From contig CM073590.1 of the NCBI GenBank assembly GCA_037074705.1, positions 136,047,600 to 136,111,599 on the forward strand: a DNA stretch of 64,000 bases, written 5' to 3'. The translations under genes and the position numbers were made by a program. Positions 33,440 to 45,365 of the stretch are shown piece after piece (the stretch's first letter is position 1; every line of letters starts with the position of its first letter). Source of the stretch: Zhengitettix transpicula (taxonomy: Eukaryota; Arthropoda; Insecta; Orthoptera; Tetrigidae). The notes beneath the pieces were generated by a model. The model made no database searches and was not told the origin of the DNA. It was given only the letters and a program-made list of their open reading frames with translations.

Positions 33440-33938
33440 TTACAATTTTTTATTATTTTTATTTTTAGATGTTTTACTTATCAATATTTTAAGTATCTCT
33501 GCATATTGTTTTTCTATTTCTGAACCTTCGTTTCTATTATTAACAATATTGTTTCTGTTTATATTAATATAAATTGCTTCTGCTATTCTAAGTTTTACTT
33601 TATGAATATTATTATGTAATATTTTAATATTATTAATATCAAATTCGTGCTTAGTCAATTTTGTGATAGGTGGACAACGCTGTGTTGCTTTTGGCTGTGG
33701 GTTTTAATGTTTGTTTATGGTGATACATTCTAGTTTTGATGTTAGTTGTGGTATAACGTATATATGTTTTCGGGCAATTGCTATAAGGGATGCTATATAC
33801 CAGATTTGTCTTATACTGTTCCTCTGTCTTGTCCTTAACCTTAGTTAGTATGTTTTGTACATGGTTAACTGGTTTAACGGTTAATTTAACATAATTAATA
33901 TCATTTTTCCTAAAGGTATCTATAATTTTAAACGTCAA
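33440..33938 (-). pseudogene. Penelope-like element B: GIY-YIG endonuclease region
   Basis: The first frame (33938-33651) reads DTFRKNDINYVKLTVKPVNH, then LVYSIPYSNCPKTYIRYTTT and MYHHKQTLKPTAKSN. The VYxIPCxxCxxxYIGxTxxxIKxRMxxHK pattern is the GIY-YIG nuclease of Penelope-like elements; here Gly of YIG is Arg and the Cys pair is partly lost. The second frame (33658-33440) continues with EFDINNIKILHNNIHKVKLR and EAIYININRNNIVNNRNEG, the C-terminal extension. One frameshift, at about 33655, separates them. No RT is present. A distinct family from PLE A. Confidence 0.75.
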
Positions 33939-34204
33939 TTTCTCTATATACGTAAAGCTGTAATACGTCGGTTGTTTTCTGTCAATTAATCAGACATCGG
34001 GGCTAGACATGTTGCTACTTGGCCAGGAAGATATTCTTCGTTTTTATCGGAGACTGTATTGCGGTTGTGGGCGGAAAGAAATATGTCCGTATTACAGTGT
34101 CTTACTTTTCGTAGTCAGTAATAAGACTACTTGTACTTACCTTTAAATTAAAAGAATTTTTTTATACTTTTGATTCAAATCTAATTAATTTTTTGTTGCC
34201 TTCC

Positions 34205-34345
34205 ATGTAACTGAATGCCATGCAATGTGATAAACCCGTGCGTCGCTTGATGACGTCATCAGACAAACTAAAACCCGTCACTTGATCGCGCTGAGCTTGC
34301 CGCCATCAGAAACGTTGTGTATCTTTGTATACGTACGCTTTTGTC
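34205..34345. repeat. PLE-type terminus with AAACGTTGTG
   Basis: TTGATGACGTCATCAGACAA is palindromic, and CTGAGCTTGCCGCCATCAG is followed by AAACGTTGTGTATC and a TTTTGTCAGTATAG tail like the family A tail. It lies upstream of the minus-strand PLE B remnant. Confidence 0.4.
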
Positions 34346-35270
34346 AGTATAGAAAAACAAATAAGTATTAATTTATTGTCGCAAGAATAATTATTTTTCT
34401 GTATTAGTGTCGCTATAAATTGGAGTGCAAAATACAGACGGCGTTTGTATAAATAAATTCTATAAAGAAAATTGAATCTCTAGTATCTGACTAAAGAAGG
34501 TCTATAAATAATAACATTAAGAAGTTTATAAATAAATTTAACTTTGAAGAAAAATAACTTTTTCTTCAACAAATACAGCGGGAGAGCCTTCGATCTTTAA
34601 AAATTTAACTTTCATCATAAGCCTTAGAAATGTTACTCATTTTAAATTAATTAAAAGTAAAAACAAATAGGCTCAAAATTGTTAATTATAGATCAACCTA
34701 ATCAATAACGTTGCTAGCTGAAACTTGCAAACTATAAACATATTTTTAAAATTTTCTTATTACCCCAATTACGTCGAAATTCAAATTGGTCATTAAAATT
34801 AAAGGTACAATATTTTGTCAATACTGAAGCTACTGGGAAAATTTAAGAGAAATAGTCCAGATATTTCAGTAAGTTATTTAGAAACAATTAGCTATTTCAA
34901 CAAGTTTTTATTTGATATTTTATTATTTACAGTATATCTACTAGTGGACTAGTTCTACAAATGCGACTCTTCATTGAGTCATGTGCGTCTCCCATTAAAA
35001 TTTATTCTATTATTGAATTATGGAAACTCGTGCCTGAATCAATCTATCCAAACTTCAAGAAAGCTGCTTGTCTATTGGTCAACGTATTGGTATGAATCTT
35101 TGTACTGCACAATGAAGTTCGTGAAGTTCGACACATTGTTCACAGTTGATCAATCGACACCTTACATAATTTTTGCAGATATCTTTAACTAATTATACGC
35201 CAAAATTTTTAAAAAAAATTGAGCAAAGATTATCGGTATATGATATTAAACTTTTTATTAATAAATATAT
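34346..35270. other. AT-rich spacer, no gene
   Basis: No motif recognised; the 34974-35192 open frame is unassigned. Confidence 0.35.
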
Positions 35271-35274
35271 TTTC

Positions 35275-35400
35275 ATTATAACATAGATATAAACGCCTGT
35301 TAAAAATAATAATACTTAAATCGACCTTCTTACAAACAAACTTAAAATAGACAAACAATAATTACGAAAATTTAAAAGTCCGAACGTTTCGACGTGGATA
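35275..35400. repeat. Repeat family F fragment
   Basis: ACATAGATATAAACGCCTGT then TTAAAAATAATAATACTTAA matches the start of the 31915 copy. AAAGTCCGAACGTTTCGACG then TGGATAAG resembles the GTTTCGACGTGG-type end. Confidence 0.55.
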
Positions 35401-36935
35401 AGAATGGTCGTTTATAGTAGCGATTCTTTTTGTTGAGTAGTTCAGAAACGATTCGCTCATTCATTGCTACGAGGCGATTCTTTTAAACGGCACTTCGGCT
35501 CTCCGAATCCCATCCTATTCGATTCTCAAGGTTGAACATTAATAACAAGAGTAAGTAAAGAGGTGGCGGGGAGGGGGGGGGGCGTCTACGCACAAAAATC
35601 AAGAAACAAAATATGGAATAATTATTAAGTAATGAAAAATAATAATAATATATATCTACAACTATTTTACAGAGTTAATATTTGTATTAAATAAAGAACT
35701 TGGGAAAGTGAGCCGAGTATTTTTTCAGTTATGATTTTCCTCTGTAAGTAAATTCTCCAATTGTACTTTCGGGAAAAACCAACAGTTCCTTCTAAATATA
35801 GATAATTGGCGACTACAGTCCTTGAGAACAAGGGTTAATCCCTGAGCTAGGGTATTGACCTTGTCCTAGCCGTCCTTCCGGGATTTGTTGGAAACGATGC
35901 GTTCAACGCAACTAATGCCTGGAATCAATTGTAATGTTATCTACACTACAACCTATATATCTGGATAAAAATTATTTTGCATATTCTTTATGCACAATCT
36001 TGTAAATTAAATTGTGATAGTTATATGAGAAAATAAAAAAAAATTCAAGATGTAGAACAGAACTATCTACATCGAAATGACTGGGAATAATATGTTAGCT
36101 ATGGATGTAGAGAAGTCGTAAGAATAACAAATCAAAAGTAAGTTTCTGTCTTGATTATTTTAGCAATAATTAAGTCTTTGCCATACTGCCTCTGATCTTA
36201 GCATATCACTTCAAAATTTATTATGAGCGTTATTGTTTACTAATTCTTGTAGAGTGCCGCCCATAACTTTTTCGATTCAGAGCCCGAGTAGAATATTCAA
36301 CTCCACGACTCAACTTTCCAATAATTCTACGACGGTTCAACAATACGGATCAAGCAACTCGATCACGCTTCTATGTATATTGACGTAGGTTAAAAAAATC
36401 ATTTAACTGAAATTTGGAGGATGTATTTGTTTTTTATTCTGTTAATCAACATTATAATAGTCTTTAGTTTAGAACTGTTTAAAATATTTATTTGATAGGT
36501 TTTTGGAGTGTAATAATAAATTTGAACTTGGCCTCAGGTAGATTAATAACCCCCCCTCTGTGTAAGTCCGGAGTACGAGCTAAGTCACACTCTGGAATAG
36601 CTTTTATGGCGTGGAGAAATAACGTAAACCTTTAGTTAATTATAAATAAGGAAAGTTTATTACTTTTAGCTACAGCCAGAATTAAAAGATAAGAAAATAG
36701 AGTGGCATAGGTTCCACGAAGAAGGTTTATGCATAGACTCCTTTCCTTCAGAAACCCCGGCCTTTTTATATTAGACTCAACCAATGGTGTTTAAGAATCT
36801 GTAACTGCGGTGTACCTCTTCACAGCTGAGTCACTTGTCAACACGTGCCCTGAGTCAGCCGGAAACGCGGAAACCGTTTTCTCACTGACTACATACACGA
36901 GAGATTCTTGAACATCAATATACGTTTATCAAAAA
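35401..36935. other. Spacer with a short G-run, no gene
   Basis: A 10-G run lies at 35573-35582. 36550-36920 is less AT-rich and not repeated elsewhere here. No coding recognised. Confidence 0.35.
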
Positions 36936-36937
36936 TT

Positions 36938-37008
<71 letters not shown>
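36938..37008. repeat. (CA)n/(TA)n microsatellite at the edge of copy L2
   Basis: A CA tract passes into a long TA tract immediately before TTGTAATAATC, the end of LTR-like copy L2. Confidence 0.95.
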
Positions 37009-37012
<4 letters not shown>

Positions 37013-37954
37013 AATAATCAAAAGGTAGGCTTTAATTAAATGAAAAGATAATCAAAATTTAAAACATAATATAAAATTTATTATCAAATTGTTGCTTCAA
37101 ACTCAAAAACAATTACAATCCAAATTTTTATATCTCAGGGCCTTTACTGGGTTTGATGATTAGGACACGATAAATGTAGAATTTGACTATTTAACAATTC
37201 AAAATATAATTTACCTAAAATAAAACAATAATTCAATCAATGAAAACTAGAAGAAAGCGAACGAACGAAATCTGACTTTATCCTTTAATTAGCGTTTGCA
37301 ATATTATTCAAAATTATGTTACTTACGGACTGTCGGTCTGGTACCGGAACAATCAATTTTTACCTCGTTCGGACCCTTTTACACTTTAATTTTTACTCAT
37401 CAGGCCTTGGTTTTCACAATCTCTAATCAATACTTTTTATTTTGCCAAATGTTGGTTCTCTATTCGTTAAGGATATGCTATTCACTCGTTCCGTCGATAA
37501 TTAGACGCTGGATGCAATTACTTGGTCTTCCAAAATTGAAACAATGGTCTAATTTGAGAATAGAAATTAGACTTCTACACTCAAAATGTCTATCGATGAA
37601 TATTTGGATGTTTATTTCACAGACTGCAATTTATAACAAAATTCTTCTAACTGGTCTCGCTGTTCTACTACCGGTATCTGGACTCTTTCTAGATACTTCA
37701 TCCGTCCACAGCAATCTTTCGGCACCAATTCTCAAGTTTTATTCCTTGTTCCGTACTTTGCAATCTCTCGGCACAAACTCTATCCTAACTGGCTGTAGAC
37801 GTAAAACTGACTTAGACTTTCCTGGCTGGCTGTAGACGTAAAACTGACTCAGACTTTCGTGCGCGCAAACGCCATTTTGACTTTTCGACAAAGCAGCCGA
37901 ACTCGCTTCTCCATTGTTGCTTTGTTCGATCAGACCGCTATAATGGATTTATCA

Positions 37955-38721
37955 TGTGGTGAGCTTACGGTTAAATTAACTATTTGTTGGGCGCCACCTG
38001 CAAGAATTGTTCTTGCAGGAAAGGGAAATGCAATATTTAGTTATTAAAAAAAACAATAATTCATTTTCTCAGAATTTATACAAAACGAAAAGCTCTCCAG
38101 CCTGCCAGGGATGCATGTAACCCCCTCCCTTTCTCAAGATTAACCGTGGTTTTTCTCGTGGCAAACCGACGCGATACCCGGAAGCATGGAACGCGACTTA
38201 CCAGGTCTGCAGCTCGGACAGGGTCGACTCCCGTTGGCGGCTATCTGTCTCATCAGCATTCGCAGAAGAACCGGAGACCCACGTGCAAAACCAAAATCTT
38301 TCAGGATCAACTCTCCCTGACCACTCTCACCGACGGTCCAAATTCATCTCCTCTGACCACTCTCACCGTGGTTCAAATTCATCTCCTCTGACCACTCTCA
38401 CCGTGGTTCAAATTCATCTCCTCGACCACTCTCTTGTTCGCAGACTTCTTTCTCTGCCTCCTCAAAACCCTCTCTCCTGGTTGGTCCTTGTGCACACGTG
38501 ACCCTCTTCCATCTATTTTCGGGCCATATTCTCCCGGTCACCTACCCCTTCCTTGGCCGACCCTGACCTTGCTTGCGGGACTTGCGGATTTTCCAATCCA
38601 CCCCGCCATTGTCTTGTGTCTGCTGCTCGACCCCGGCAAGCCACATTCCCATGCTTCCAGGCAGTAATTAACAGTTATAAAAAAATATTTTGTACAAATC
38701 GATAACGAAAAGCGCACCATA
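37955..38721. mobile_element. Insertion nested in L2, possible solo LTR
   Basis: Compared with L1, about 770 bp of extra, GC-richer DNA splits L2 between ATTTATCA and CAAACAATTC. The flanks are ATCA (37951-37954) and ATCA (38722-38725). The insert ends are TGTGGTG and CACCATA. It contains GTTGGGCGCCA near 38000, again like a tRNA-Lys 3' end, and a 35-36 bp minisatellite. No transposase or pol is seen. Confidence 0.5.
38317..38425. repeat. Minisatellite, unit 35-36 bp, three copies
   Basis: CTGACCACTCTCACCG starts at 38317, 38353 and 38388, each followed by CAAATTCATCTCCTC. Confidence 0.9.
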
Positions 38722-38775
38722 ATCAAACAATTCAAATTTTATGTCCAAACAATTAATGGCCTAATTAATTGGCAT

Positions 38776-38777
<2 letters not shown>

Positions 38778-38806
<29 letters not shown>
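38778..38806. repeat. (AT)n microsatellite at the start of L2
   Basis: The tract abuts the TGTAAT start of copy L2 (minus strand), so this copy has TA tracts at both ends. Confidence 0.95.
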
Positions 38807-38996
38807 TACAAGAGGGAAAATAACATATGGTTTTGCAAAACACTGCAAGATGCTAAAAGGTCGAGATAATATTTCCGCTTTCAGCTGATTGCAGTAAAAC
38901 AAAATTCTCTTTCATGAAAAATTGGTATCCGCCAAAGATTAATTTTAAATTATTTATTATATTATATTAAGTTTAACGCGTGTGTAGTTAAATTTG

Positions 38997-39216
38997 ATGA
39001 TAAACCGCAAATAACAGCCAACTGAAAAAATTAACGTATTAATTAATTATTAAATTGCGACATGTTTCGGTCCTTATGTGGACCCTCTTCAGGCAAAGAT
39101 AACATAGTAAAAACCTGAAGAGGGTCCACACTAGGACCGAAACATGTCGGACTTAATAATTAATTAATAGGTAACTTTTTTCAATTGTTTGTTATTGGCT
39201 GCTTATCATCAAATAA
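38997..39216. repeat. Palindromic pair of PLE-type termini (family B2)
   Basis: Arms of about 100 bp (38997-39093 and 39114-39216) are near-perfect inverse copies around a 20-bp centre. Each carries CTGAAGAGGGTCC, a loop, GGACCGAAACATGTCG. The GGTCC/GGACC stem and GAAACATG are conserved on both arms. Confidence 0.75.
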
Positions 39217-39439
39217 TTTTTGTAAAAAGTTAGGGATACAAATTTTCTTATCGTTTTCCTATAAAAAAATTTTTAAATTGAGTTATCTCTGCAACAACTA
39301 TCTTTCGCTTGGAGTGATCAAATTAATACGCAAATGAATGAAAATGACATTTATTATTTTTTAAGGCCACGGGGGAACACTTTATCTTGAAGGCAAATAA
39401 CGACAAATATGCTAAAATGTTTTGCTGGAATATTTACGA

Positions 39440-39576
39440 CATTTATAATAAGTAAGATAGCCAAATACAGACAGAATAAGTGATAATATAAATACCTCAC
39501 AACGTTTCTGGGATCCTTGTTCCTTTCTTCAGGTGGTAAGAAGACCCTAGAGCAACACAACTGCACTCGTCATAAA
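39440..39576 (-). repeat. PLE A terminus, target of the jockey insertion
   Basis: The motif on the minus strand (CTGAAGAAAGGAAC, GATCCCAGAAACGTTGTG) is at 39501-39534. The repeat continues to ACTGCACTCGTCA, immediately followed by the jockey target duplication. Confidence 0.7.
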
Positions 39577-39590
39577 GCAAACGGCAAAGA
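39577..39590. repeat. Target-site duplication, left copy
   Basis: GCAAACGGCAAAGA, identical to 43478-43491. Confidence 0.9.
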
Positions 39591-39706
39591 GTTGAGCCGG
39601 AACTTTCGCCGGTGTTTGGGACGTCCGAGTTGTGTGCTCCGGCGTTACGCGTTTATATCTGTGTGCATTGGTGATATTTGGTGCAATAACTTTATACTAA
39701 ATCGTC

Positions 39707-40790
39707 ATGTGCTACGAGATAGAAATTATGGTTCACTTTGTAACCATATTTATTGTTATACCGTGGGAGAAGACCTTGCTACCTCGTGATCGTTACGTCA
39801 CTGGAGTCTCTCTAATTCAAACCCCGCTGGCCAAGGGCGCGTCGTGTAACAAAACAGACTCCATAGTCGCTAAAACAAAGAAACCTCCACCTGTAATAGT
39901 AAGCAATGTGAATGATGTGAGAAAACTAAACAATGTGTTAAAGGACAACCAGCTAACGAACTACAAAGCAGGGCTCTTAAATAACGACCAGCTAAAAATC
40001 AAACGTCAACAATGATATCGAATACAGAAACCTCACTCGCGCATTAAATGATAGCGAATATGAGTAGCACTCATACGAACATAAACAACACAGACTCTTA
40101 AGGGTTATGCTGAGAAACGTCCACGCTACCACTGATCCAGAGGACATAAAAGCAGAACTGATTCAACGTGGTTTCAGGGTGCGCGATGTGACCAATAAAA
40201 TCAAATAAGTGCGAAACGGAGACACAGTAACTAGGATCAAGCTCCCACTATTCATGCTGACATTCGAGAACTCAGAGAGCACTGAAAAGGTATTTGGTAT
40301 AAAACACGTTCAAAATTTCGTAGTGAAAATCGAAGCGATGCGCACGAGCAAACAGATACCACAGTGCAAGAGTTGCCAGAGGTATGGACATACTAAAAGA
40401 TATTGCAGCCATGCTGCAGTGTGTATGAAATGTGCTGAAAATCATCCATCGGAAAAGTGCAACAGATCAAGAAGTGAGCCAGCGAGATGTTCCAACTGCG
40501 GGGAAGCCCATCCGGCTAACTGTCGTGGATGTTTAGTGGCAAAAGAACTACAGAAACGACGATAAAGACGGGTCAAGGTACAACAAGCACCTAGACCTAG
40601 AACATTCACAGCAAAAAAAAGTGTCTGCCGAAATGACCTACGGGCAGGTGGCCGGGACCACACAAATACCTGTTTGTGACCCAAATAATGAATCATCAAT
40701 TATGCAAATGATGAACGAAATGGACGAGTTCTCGCACAGACTCGCGCGCATGGAAGCTAGAGAAACTGGCGCTATCACGCGAAACAATTC
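39707..40790 (+). pseudogene. Jockey ORF1 (gag-like RNA-binding protein)
   Basis: Order: a Lys/Pro leader with KKPPPVIVSNVNDVRKL (about 39880-39930); a region like the PRE_C2HC domain, VMLRNVHATTDPEDIKAEL then LPLFMLTFENSE (about 40100-40300); then three knuckles at 40365-40540, CKSCQRYGHTKRYC, CMKCAENHPSEKC and CSNCGEAHPANC. A TAA at 40563 cuts the frame. Past it, an A8 run (40613-40620) shifts the frame into MTYGQVAGTTQIPV and ...EFSHRLARMEARETGAI, the usual C-terminal coiled part of such ORF1 proteins. ORF1 proteins coat the element RNA. Earlier stops lie at 40014 and about 40206. Confidence 0.8.
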
Positions 40791-40799
40791 CGAAAATGG

Positions 40800-43278
40800 A
40801 CAGAAGAGAATTAGAATTTGCACATGGAACGCCAATGGAGTTCGAGCGAAAAAAGAAGAAATTGAAATATTTTTAAATCTCAATAAAATTGACATTTACC
40901 TGATATCAGAGACGCACTCCACGCGACAGACTCACCTTAAATTCCGCGGATATAGAGTTTACCAAACTATCCATCCAGACAACGATTGAAAGGGTGGGAG
41001 TGCAGTAATTATTCGCGAAAGCATAGCGAACTTTGAAGAAATACCTGTGCAAAGTGCCAAATTTCAAGTTACTATCGTGGGAATCAATATCAACGCTACG
41101 AGACAAAATTTGTTGGTCGGTGCACTATACTGTCCTCCAAAGCACCATATTAAACCAGAAGACTACACATCAGTGTTCAAACATCTCGGCGAAAGATTTA
41201 TCCTTGGAGGAGACTTCAACGCGAAGCACATTGACTGGGGCTGTAGATTAACCACCACTAAAAAGGACCGCGAACTAAGAGCAGCAATCCAACAAGTGGG
41301 TTGAACAGTACATTCTACCGGAAAACCCACTTACTGGCCGACGGACCCGCAAAAGATTCCGGATCTTCTGGACTTTTTCATCAGCAAGAACATTTCAACA
41401 AACTTCGTAGACGTAAGTGAAGTATTAGACCTAAATTTAGATCACTCCGCAGTGATCTTAACGCTAAGTGAAAGAGCAATACACAAAGAAATAAGACCAA
41501 CGCTTGTGAACAGAAATACGGACTGGGAAAGTTTCATAACTTGTGTGTGCCATTAAAAACTAAACAACAGCTCGACTCAAAAGCAGAGAGATTCACCTTG
41601 ACGATCCAGACAGCGACACGGAACAATACTAGGGCGCTAATTAGGAAAACCATTGGAGTAAACTACCCAACGGAAGTGAGAGAGCTTGTCAAAGAAAAAC
41701 GACGCCTGCGACGAAGATGGCAGCAGTCGCGCGATCCTGCTAATAAAAAACCATTTTAAATAATAAGCCACAGCAGCTAATTCAGAAATTGAAAGAAGAG
41801 TCCATTGCGAGCTATCTCGATGGCTCGATGGAATAACAGCTGTCACTACTCGCTTTGGAAAGCTACACATAAAATCAAAAGGCCAATTATGCAAATACCT
41901 CCCTTTAAAAATCATAATGGGTTGTGGATCAAAGAAGATAAGCAAAAAGCAGAAGCATTTGCGGACTATCTTGAAGATATTTTTAAACCACTTGATGGAC
42001 CAATCACTTACTTGCCCCTGAGGATGAACTACGACAACGAGAGTATATCATGATGTTAACATACTTGTTCAATGCATCAATTAGGTTGAGACACTTTCCT
42101 GACTGCTGGAAAGTAGCAGAAATTGTCATGATACCGAAACCGGGTAAGCCACACAATAATATCAAAACCTATAGGCCCATATCGCTGCTTCCCGTAATAT
42201 CGAAGCTGTTTGGAAAACTTCTACTAAAAAGACTGAAGCCACTTACTTATTACTAGAAGACAGCTGATTCCGGACCATAAATTTGGATTATGAAGTAATC
42301 ACTGTACCATTGATCAGGTCCACAGGATTACGGAACAAATAGAGAAAACTTTGGAAAACAGGAAATACTGCTCAGCCGTATTTCTTGAAGTGGCTCAGGC
42401 TTTTGATAAAGTCTGGCACGAAGGGCTACTATACAAAGTAAATAGAATATTACCAGCTCAGCACGTGGAACTCTTAGAATCGTACCTCACTGGAAGATTC
42501 TTTAGAGTCAGAAAAGAAGCATAGTACTCGAACAGGGCAGCGTATTGGGACCAATATTGTACTTACTCTACACGTGCGATTTACCCAAGATAGTTGACGT
42601 AACTGTAGCTACATTCGCTGACGACACAGCAGTACTTGCTACAGCATCATCAATAGAAGAAGCAACCAGGAAACTACAGAGTGCTACTGATAAGAACCAT
42701 AAATGGACTCAGAAATGGAAGATAAAACTCAATGATTCGCAATCTGTACACGTGAACTTTACTTATCGAAAATTGAATGCAATATCCACAGTGAACATTA
42801 ACGGTTTTGTTGTACCATACGCCAACACCGCATGACCTAGGACACAAAGCTGAAATGGAAAGAGCACGTGAAGAAAAAGCCCGAAGAACTCGTAATAAGA
42901 ATGCGACAACTATATTGGCTCCTGGGGCGACACTCAAAAATGTCAATACAAAACAAAATACGAATATACAACCAGTTCCTTAAACCGATCTGGCTTTACG
43001 GCATCCAACTTTGGAGATGTGCAAACGATACCAACGTCAAGAGCATCCAGACGTGGCAGAACAAGGTGCTGCGAATCATCGTAGACGCCCCGTGGTATGT
43101 AAGAAACACTGACTTACATAGAGACCTAAAGATCACTTTAATTTTAAAAAAAGTAATAAAAAGATCTGCCGGGAAGCATGAAGACCGTCTTCATAGACAT
43201 CCCAACACAAACGTCCTTCGTCTACTCGAAAGGCAAACATACACCCTCGACTTAGGTGGACATAACCCTTCGAGTTAG
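40800..43278 (+). pseudogene. Jockey ORF2 (AP endonuclease and reverse transcriptase)
   Basis: Endonuclease (about 40808-41480): IRICTWNANGVRAKKEEIEI, DIYLISETH, FILGGDFNAKHIDWG, LNLDHSAVILTL. The catalytic N, E, D and H are all visible, but stops cut the frame at 40987 and 41302. The linker at 41640-41760 gives KEKRRLRRRWQQSRDP. RT (about 42050-42760): AEIVMIPKPGKPHNNIKTYR then PISLLPVISKLFGKLL; the middle is frameshifted; QGSVLGPILYLLYTCDLP and TFADDTAVLATASS carry the FADD active site. The C-terminal part (42868-43130) reads QLYWLLGRHSKMS and KPIWLYGIQLWRCAND. At least six breaks. Confidence 0.88.
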
Positions 43279-43477
43279 TGTAGTGAGTGTTAAAGAACAG
43301 ACTTAGTGCGTGGAGTGATCTCTCCGTTAGAGCGTTGAAAACTTCGAACGTCACTGGACGAACAATAGTATCATAATAATTAGATTTAATGTAGATGTAA
43401 ATATGATGGTTGGTCACATTTGACCAGTTTCAATGTACGGCACAAAAAATTTTAGTGCCTTGAAATTAAAAAAAAAA

Positions 43478-43491
43478 GCAAACGGCAAAGA
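43478..43491. repeat. Target-site duplication, right copy
   Basis: GCAAACGGCAAAGA, directly after the A-run that ends the jockey element. Confidence 0.9.
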
Positions 43492-43960
43492 AATAACAGA
43501 TAGCATTAAAAAATCTTCTTGGTATAGCAAAATTGACCGGCATTCTGAAATGAAGGCAGTTTGATCTGCTTTGGGATGTAAAATCCTATGTAAAATAGGA
43601 TTTCGGAATCAAAAGGGACGAAGTAGGTTTTCGAGTCATCTCGCCGAAAAATAAAGTAATTGGAAGTGCTTAGTTGTGCGACAAGGAATTTTTCGACAGT
43701 AAGAATCAAAAATTGAAACACACACTTGCCCGAATCTGAACAAGGTGTCACAACTTGACCAGAGCAAATCATATCACCAATTACATACACAGTTCCGTTA
43801 AACGAGGGGCTAATTTCTGGAGCACGTAATCCAATGCTCGACCGGACATTCTTGTATATTCGAAAAACGGTTTTTCATATTTCCTTAAATTGTCAAACAG
43901 ATGGTAGACCATTCAAACGTAAATTTTATTGTGAATCTTTGCATTATACTGTTCTGCATG
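43492..43960. other. Unassigned, one minus-strand open frame
   Basis: The minus-strand frame 43790-43506 (94 codons, starts MYVIGDMICSGQVVTPCS) has no recognised domain and no repeat copy here. It may be an unrelated decayed ORF. Confidence 0.25.
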
Positions 43961-43964
43961 GTTT

Positions 43965-44110
43965 TCTCAAATTTCAATCCCTTTCGGCACTAGAGGGTTA
44001 ATAATAATATGTCCAAAATAACCGAGATTAGTGTGGACTTAATAGTTTCTGAGGGTCGCTAAGCATATTGTTGACAGTCCCAGACATTTAGCGTTAATTT
44101 AATCAACATC
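43965..44110 (+). repeat. Fragment of the Helitron array unit
   Basis: AAATTTCAATCCCTTTCGGC, then AAAATAACCGAGATTAG and GAGGGTCGCTAAG repeat three consecutive blocks of the 12.5-16.4 kb unit in the same order. Confidence 0.55.
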
Positions 44111-44324
44111 ATAGTAGAAACATCTAGGAAGCTGTATGTAAATAAGATGCAGGGAAATACAATTCAAGTCACTATTACAACAGGATAGTTAGCGGATTAA
44201 ATATTCTTTATTCCATTCTTTCCTTTTAGCATTAAGAGATTACAATTTCTAATGAAACTTGCGCTGTCTCAGCAACACCGGATAGCATTTTTTCCCAACT
44301 TTATGCTCTTTGAAATGAAAAATT

Positions 44325-44680
44325 TACGTCTGATTGAAAAATAATAAGAAGAAAGACAGCCAAATACAGACAAAATAATATAAATACCACACAACGTTTG
44401 GATCCTTGTCCCTTTCTTCAGGTGCTAAGAAGAGCCTAGAGCGACAACTGCACTGGTCAGTTGAAAACACTCAAAAAAACCAATCGCTATAACTAATTTG
44501 TTCAAAAGTTTTAAAACTATAATAAATATTAAAGCCGAAAGTTTAAAAGAATTGTCAATTGACCATTGCAGCTGTGTTACTCTAGGCTCTTCTTAATACC
44601 TGAAGAAAGGTACAAGGATCCCAGAAATGTAATGTGGTATTTATAGTCTGTATTTGGGTATCTTTCTTATTACTTATGCT
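44325..44680. repeat. Pair of PLE A termini facing each other
   Basis: Minus copy about 44330-44470 (CAACGTTTGGATCCTTGTCC, CTTTCTTCAGG) and plus copy about 44550-44680 (CTGAAGAAAGGTAC, GATCCCAGAAATG). Only about 80 bp lie between them, so the coding part is gone. Confidence 0.7.
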
Positions 44681-44689
44681 GTTTGCTCC

Positions 44690-45365
44690 CAGAATATATT
44701 TATACTTGTTTTTAGAGTTGAAACTAAAAACATGGTCTATAAATCAAGTTTGTAGGTTAATGAAAACCGTAGTTAGTTTGTAAAAGTCTAATTAATAATT
44801 TTAGAATGTACGTATACTTTTAATTAAAATTACTTCAATTTTACTCGAGTTAGAATATGTTCATTTCATGTTTAATATAAAATTAGGATGAATGTGCAAA
44901 CACCAGAGCATTTGTCGCTAACGAACAGACGATTACCCTGTCTAGTTGAGATGAGTACAGGGCGAGCCGTATTGATCCGCATGTCTGTCAGGCCCGGATG
45001 CAGCTCGTAGCTAAATTTAGTGCTGTAAGAGGAATCAAACGTGAACATTTATTCAGTAACTTGATAAAATGCTGAAAGAATAAAATCAAACATTTTTTAC
45101 TTATTTTTACCAAAATTATTACAGTTCAAGCTTAATATATTCCTTTAAAAATTAAATCCACTACGAATTCATGGTGTTTCTTCGAATTGTTTTTATTATT
45201 TTTAATATTAAAAAAAAACAGCTTTCTGCCTCTGATGTAGGAACTGTCAACGGGATTTTTTTTTTCAGTTTCGTAAAGGTGCACATGAATGAGCAACAAA
45301 AAAACCACATTGCAGGCAGTATTTTGGGAAACTAACAAGTATGCCTGGGATTTTATGTTGCCAGC
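44690..45365. other. Spacer, no gene
   Basis: AT-rich; a minus-strand open frame at 45368-45132 has no recognised motif. Confidence 0.35.

Larger units (their letters stand above)
37009..38785 (-). mobile_element. LTR-like family L, copy L2, with a nested insertion
   Basis: Read on the minus strand it begins TGTAATGCCAATTAATTAGG then CCATTAATTGTTTGGACATA, nearly the same as copy L1. It shares TCCATTATAGCGG and AAAAATGGCG-type blocks with L1, the GGTACCAG then GTAAGTAAC box (about 37318-37345) and TAAAGGATAAAGTCAGATTT (about 37270-37290). The tRNA-Lys-like block (CCCAGTAAAGGCCCTGAGAT) is at 37133-37155. The interior is interrupted at 37955-38721. The plus-strand frame 37296-37835 is a shadow in this non-coding element. 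Confidence 0.6.
39591..43477 (+). mobile_element. Jockey-clade LINE, full length (3.9 kb)
   Basis: A 14-bp duplication (39577-39590 and 43478-43491) brackets GTTGAGCCGG at the 5' end and an A-run at the 3' end. The interior shows ORF1 with zinc knuckles, then ORF2 with endonuclease and RT but no RNase H, as in jockey elements. Identical duplications and complete ends suggest a full-length insertion. Many stops and frameshifts nevertheless make it dead. Confidence 0.92.

Noticed and set aside
37296..37835. Plus-strand open frame of 179 codons
   Set aside because: Lies antisense in LTR-like copy L2, in a stretch not conserved as protein in other copies.
38146..38667. Several overlapping frames in a GC-rich block
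   Set aside because: Caused by the minisatellite and GC bias of the nested insert.
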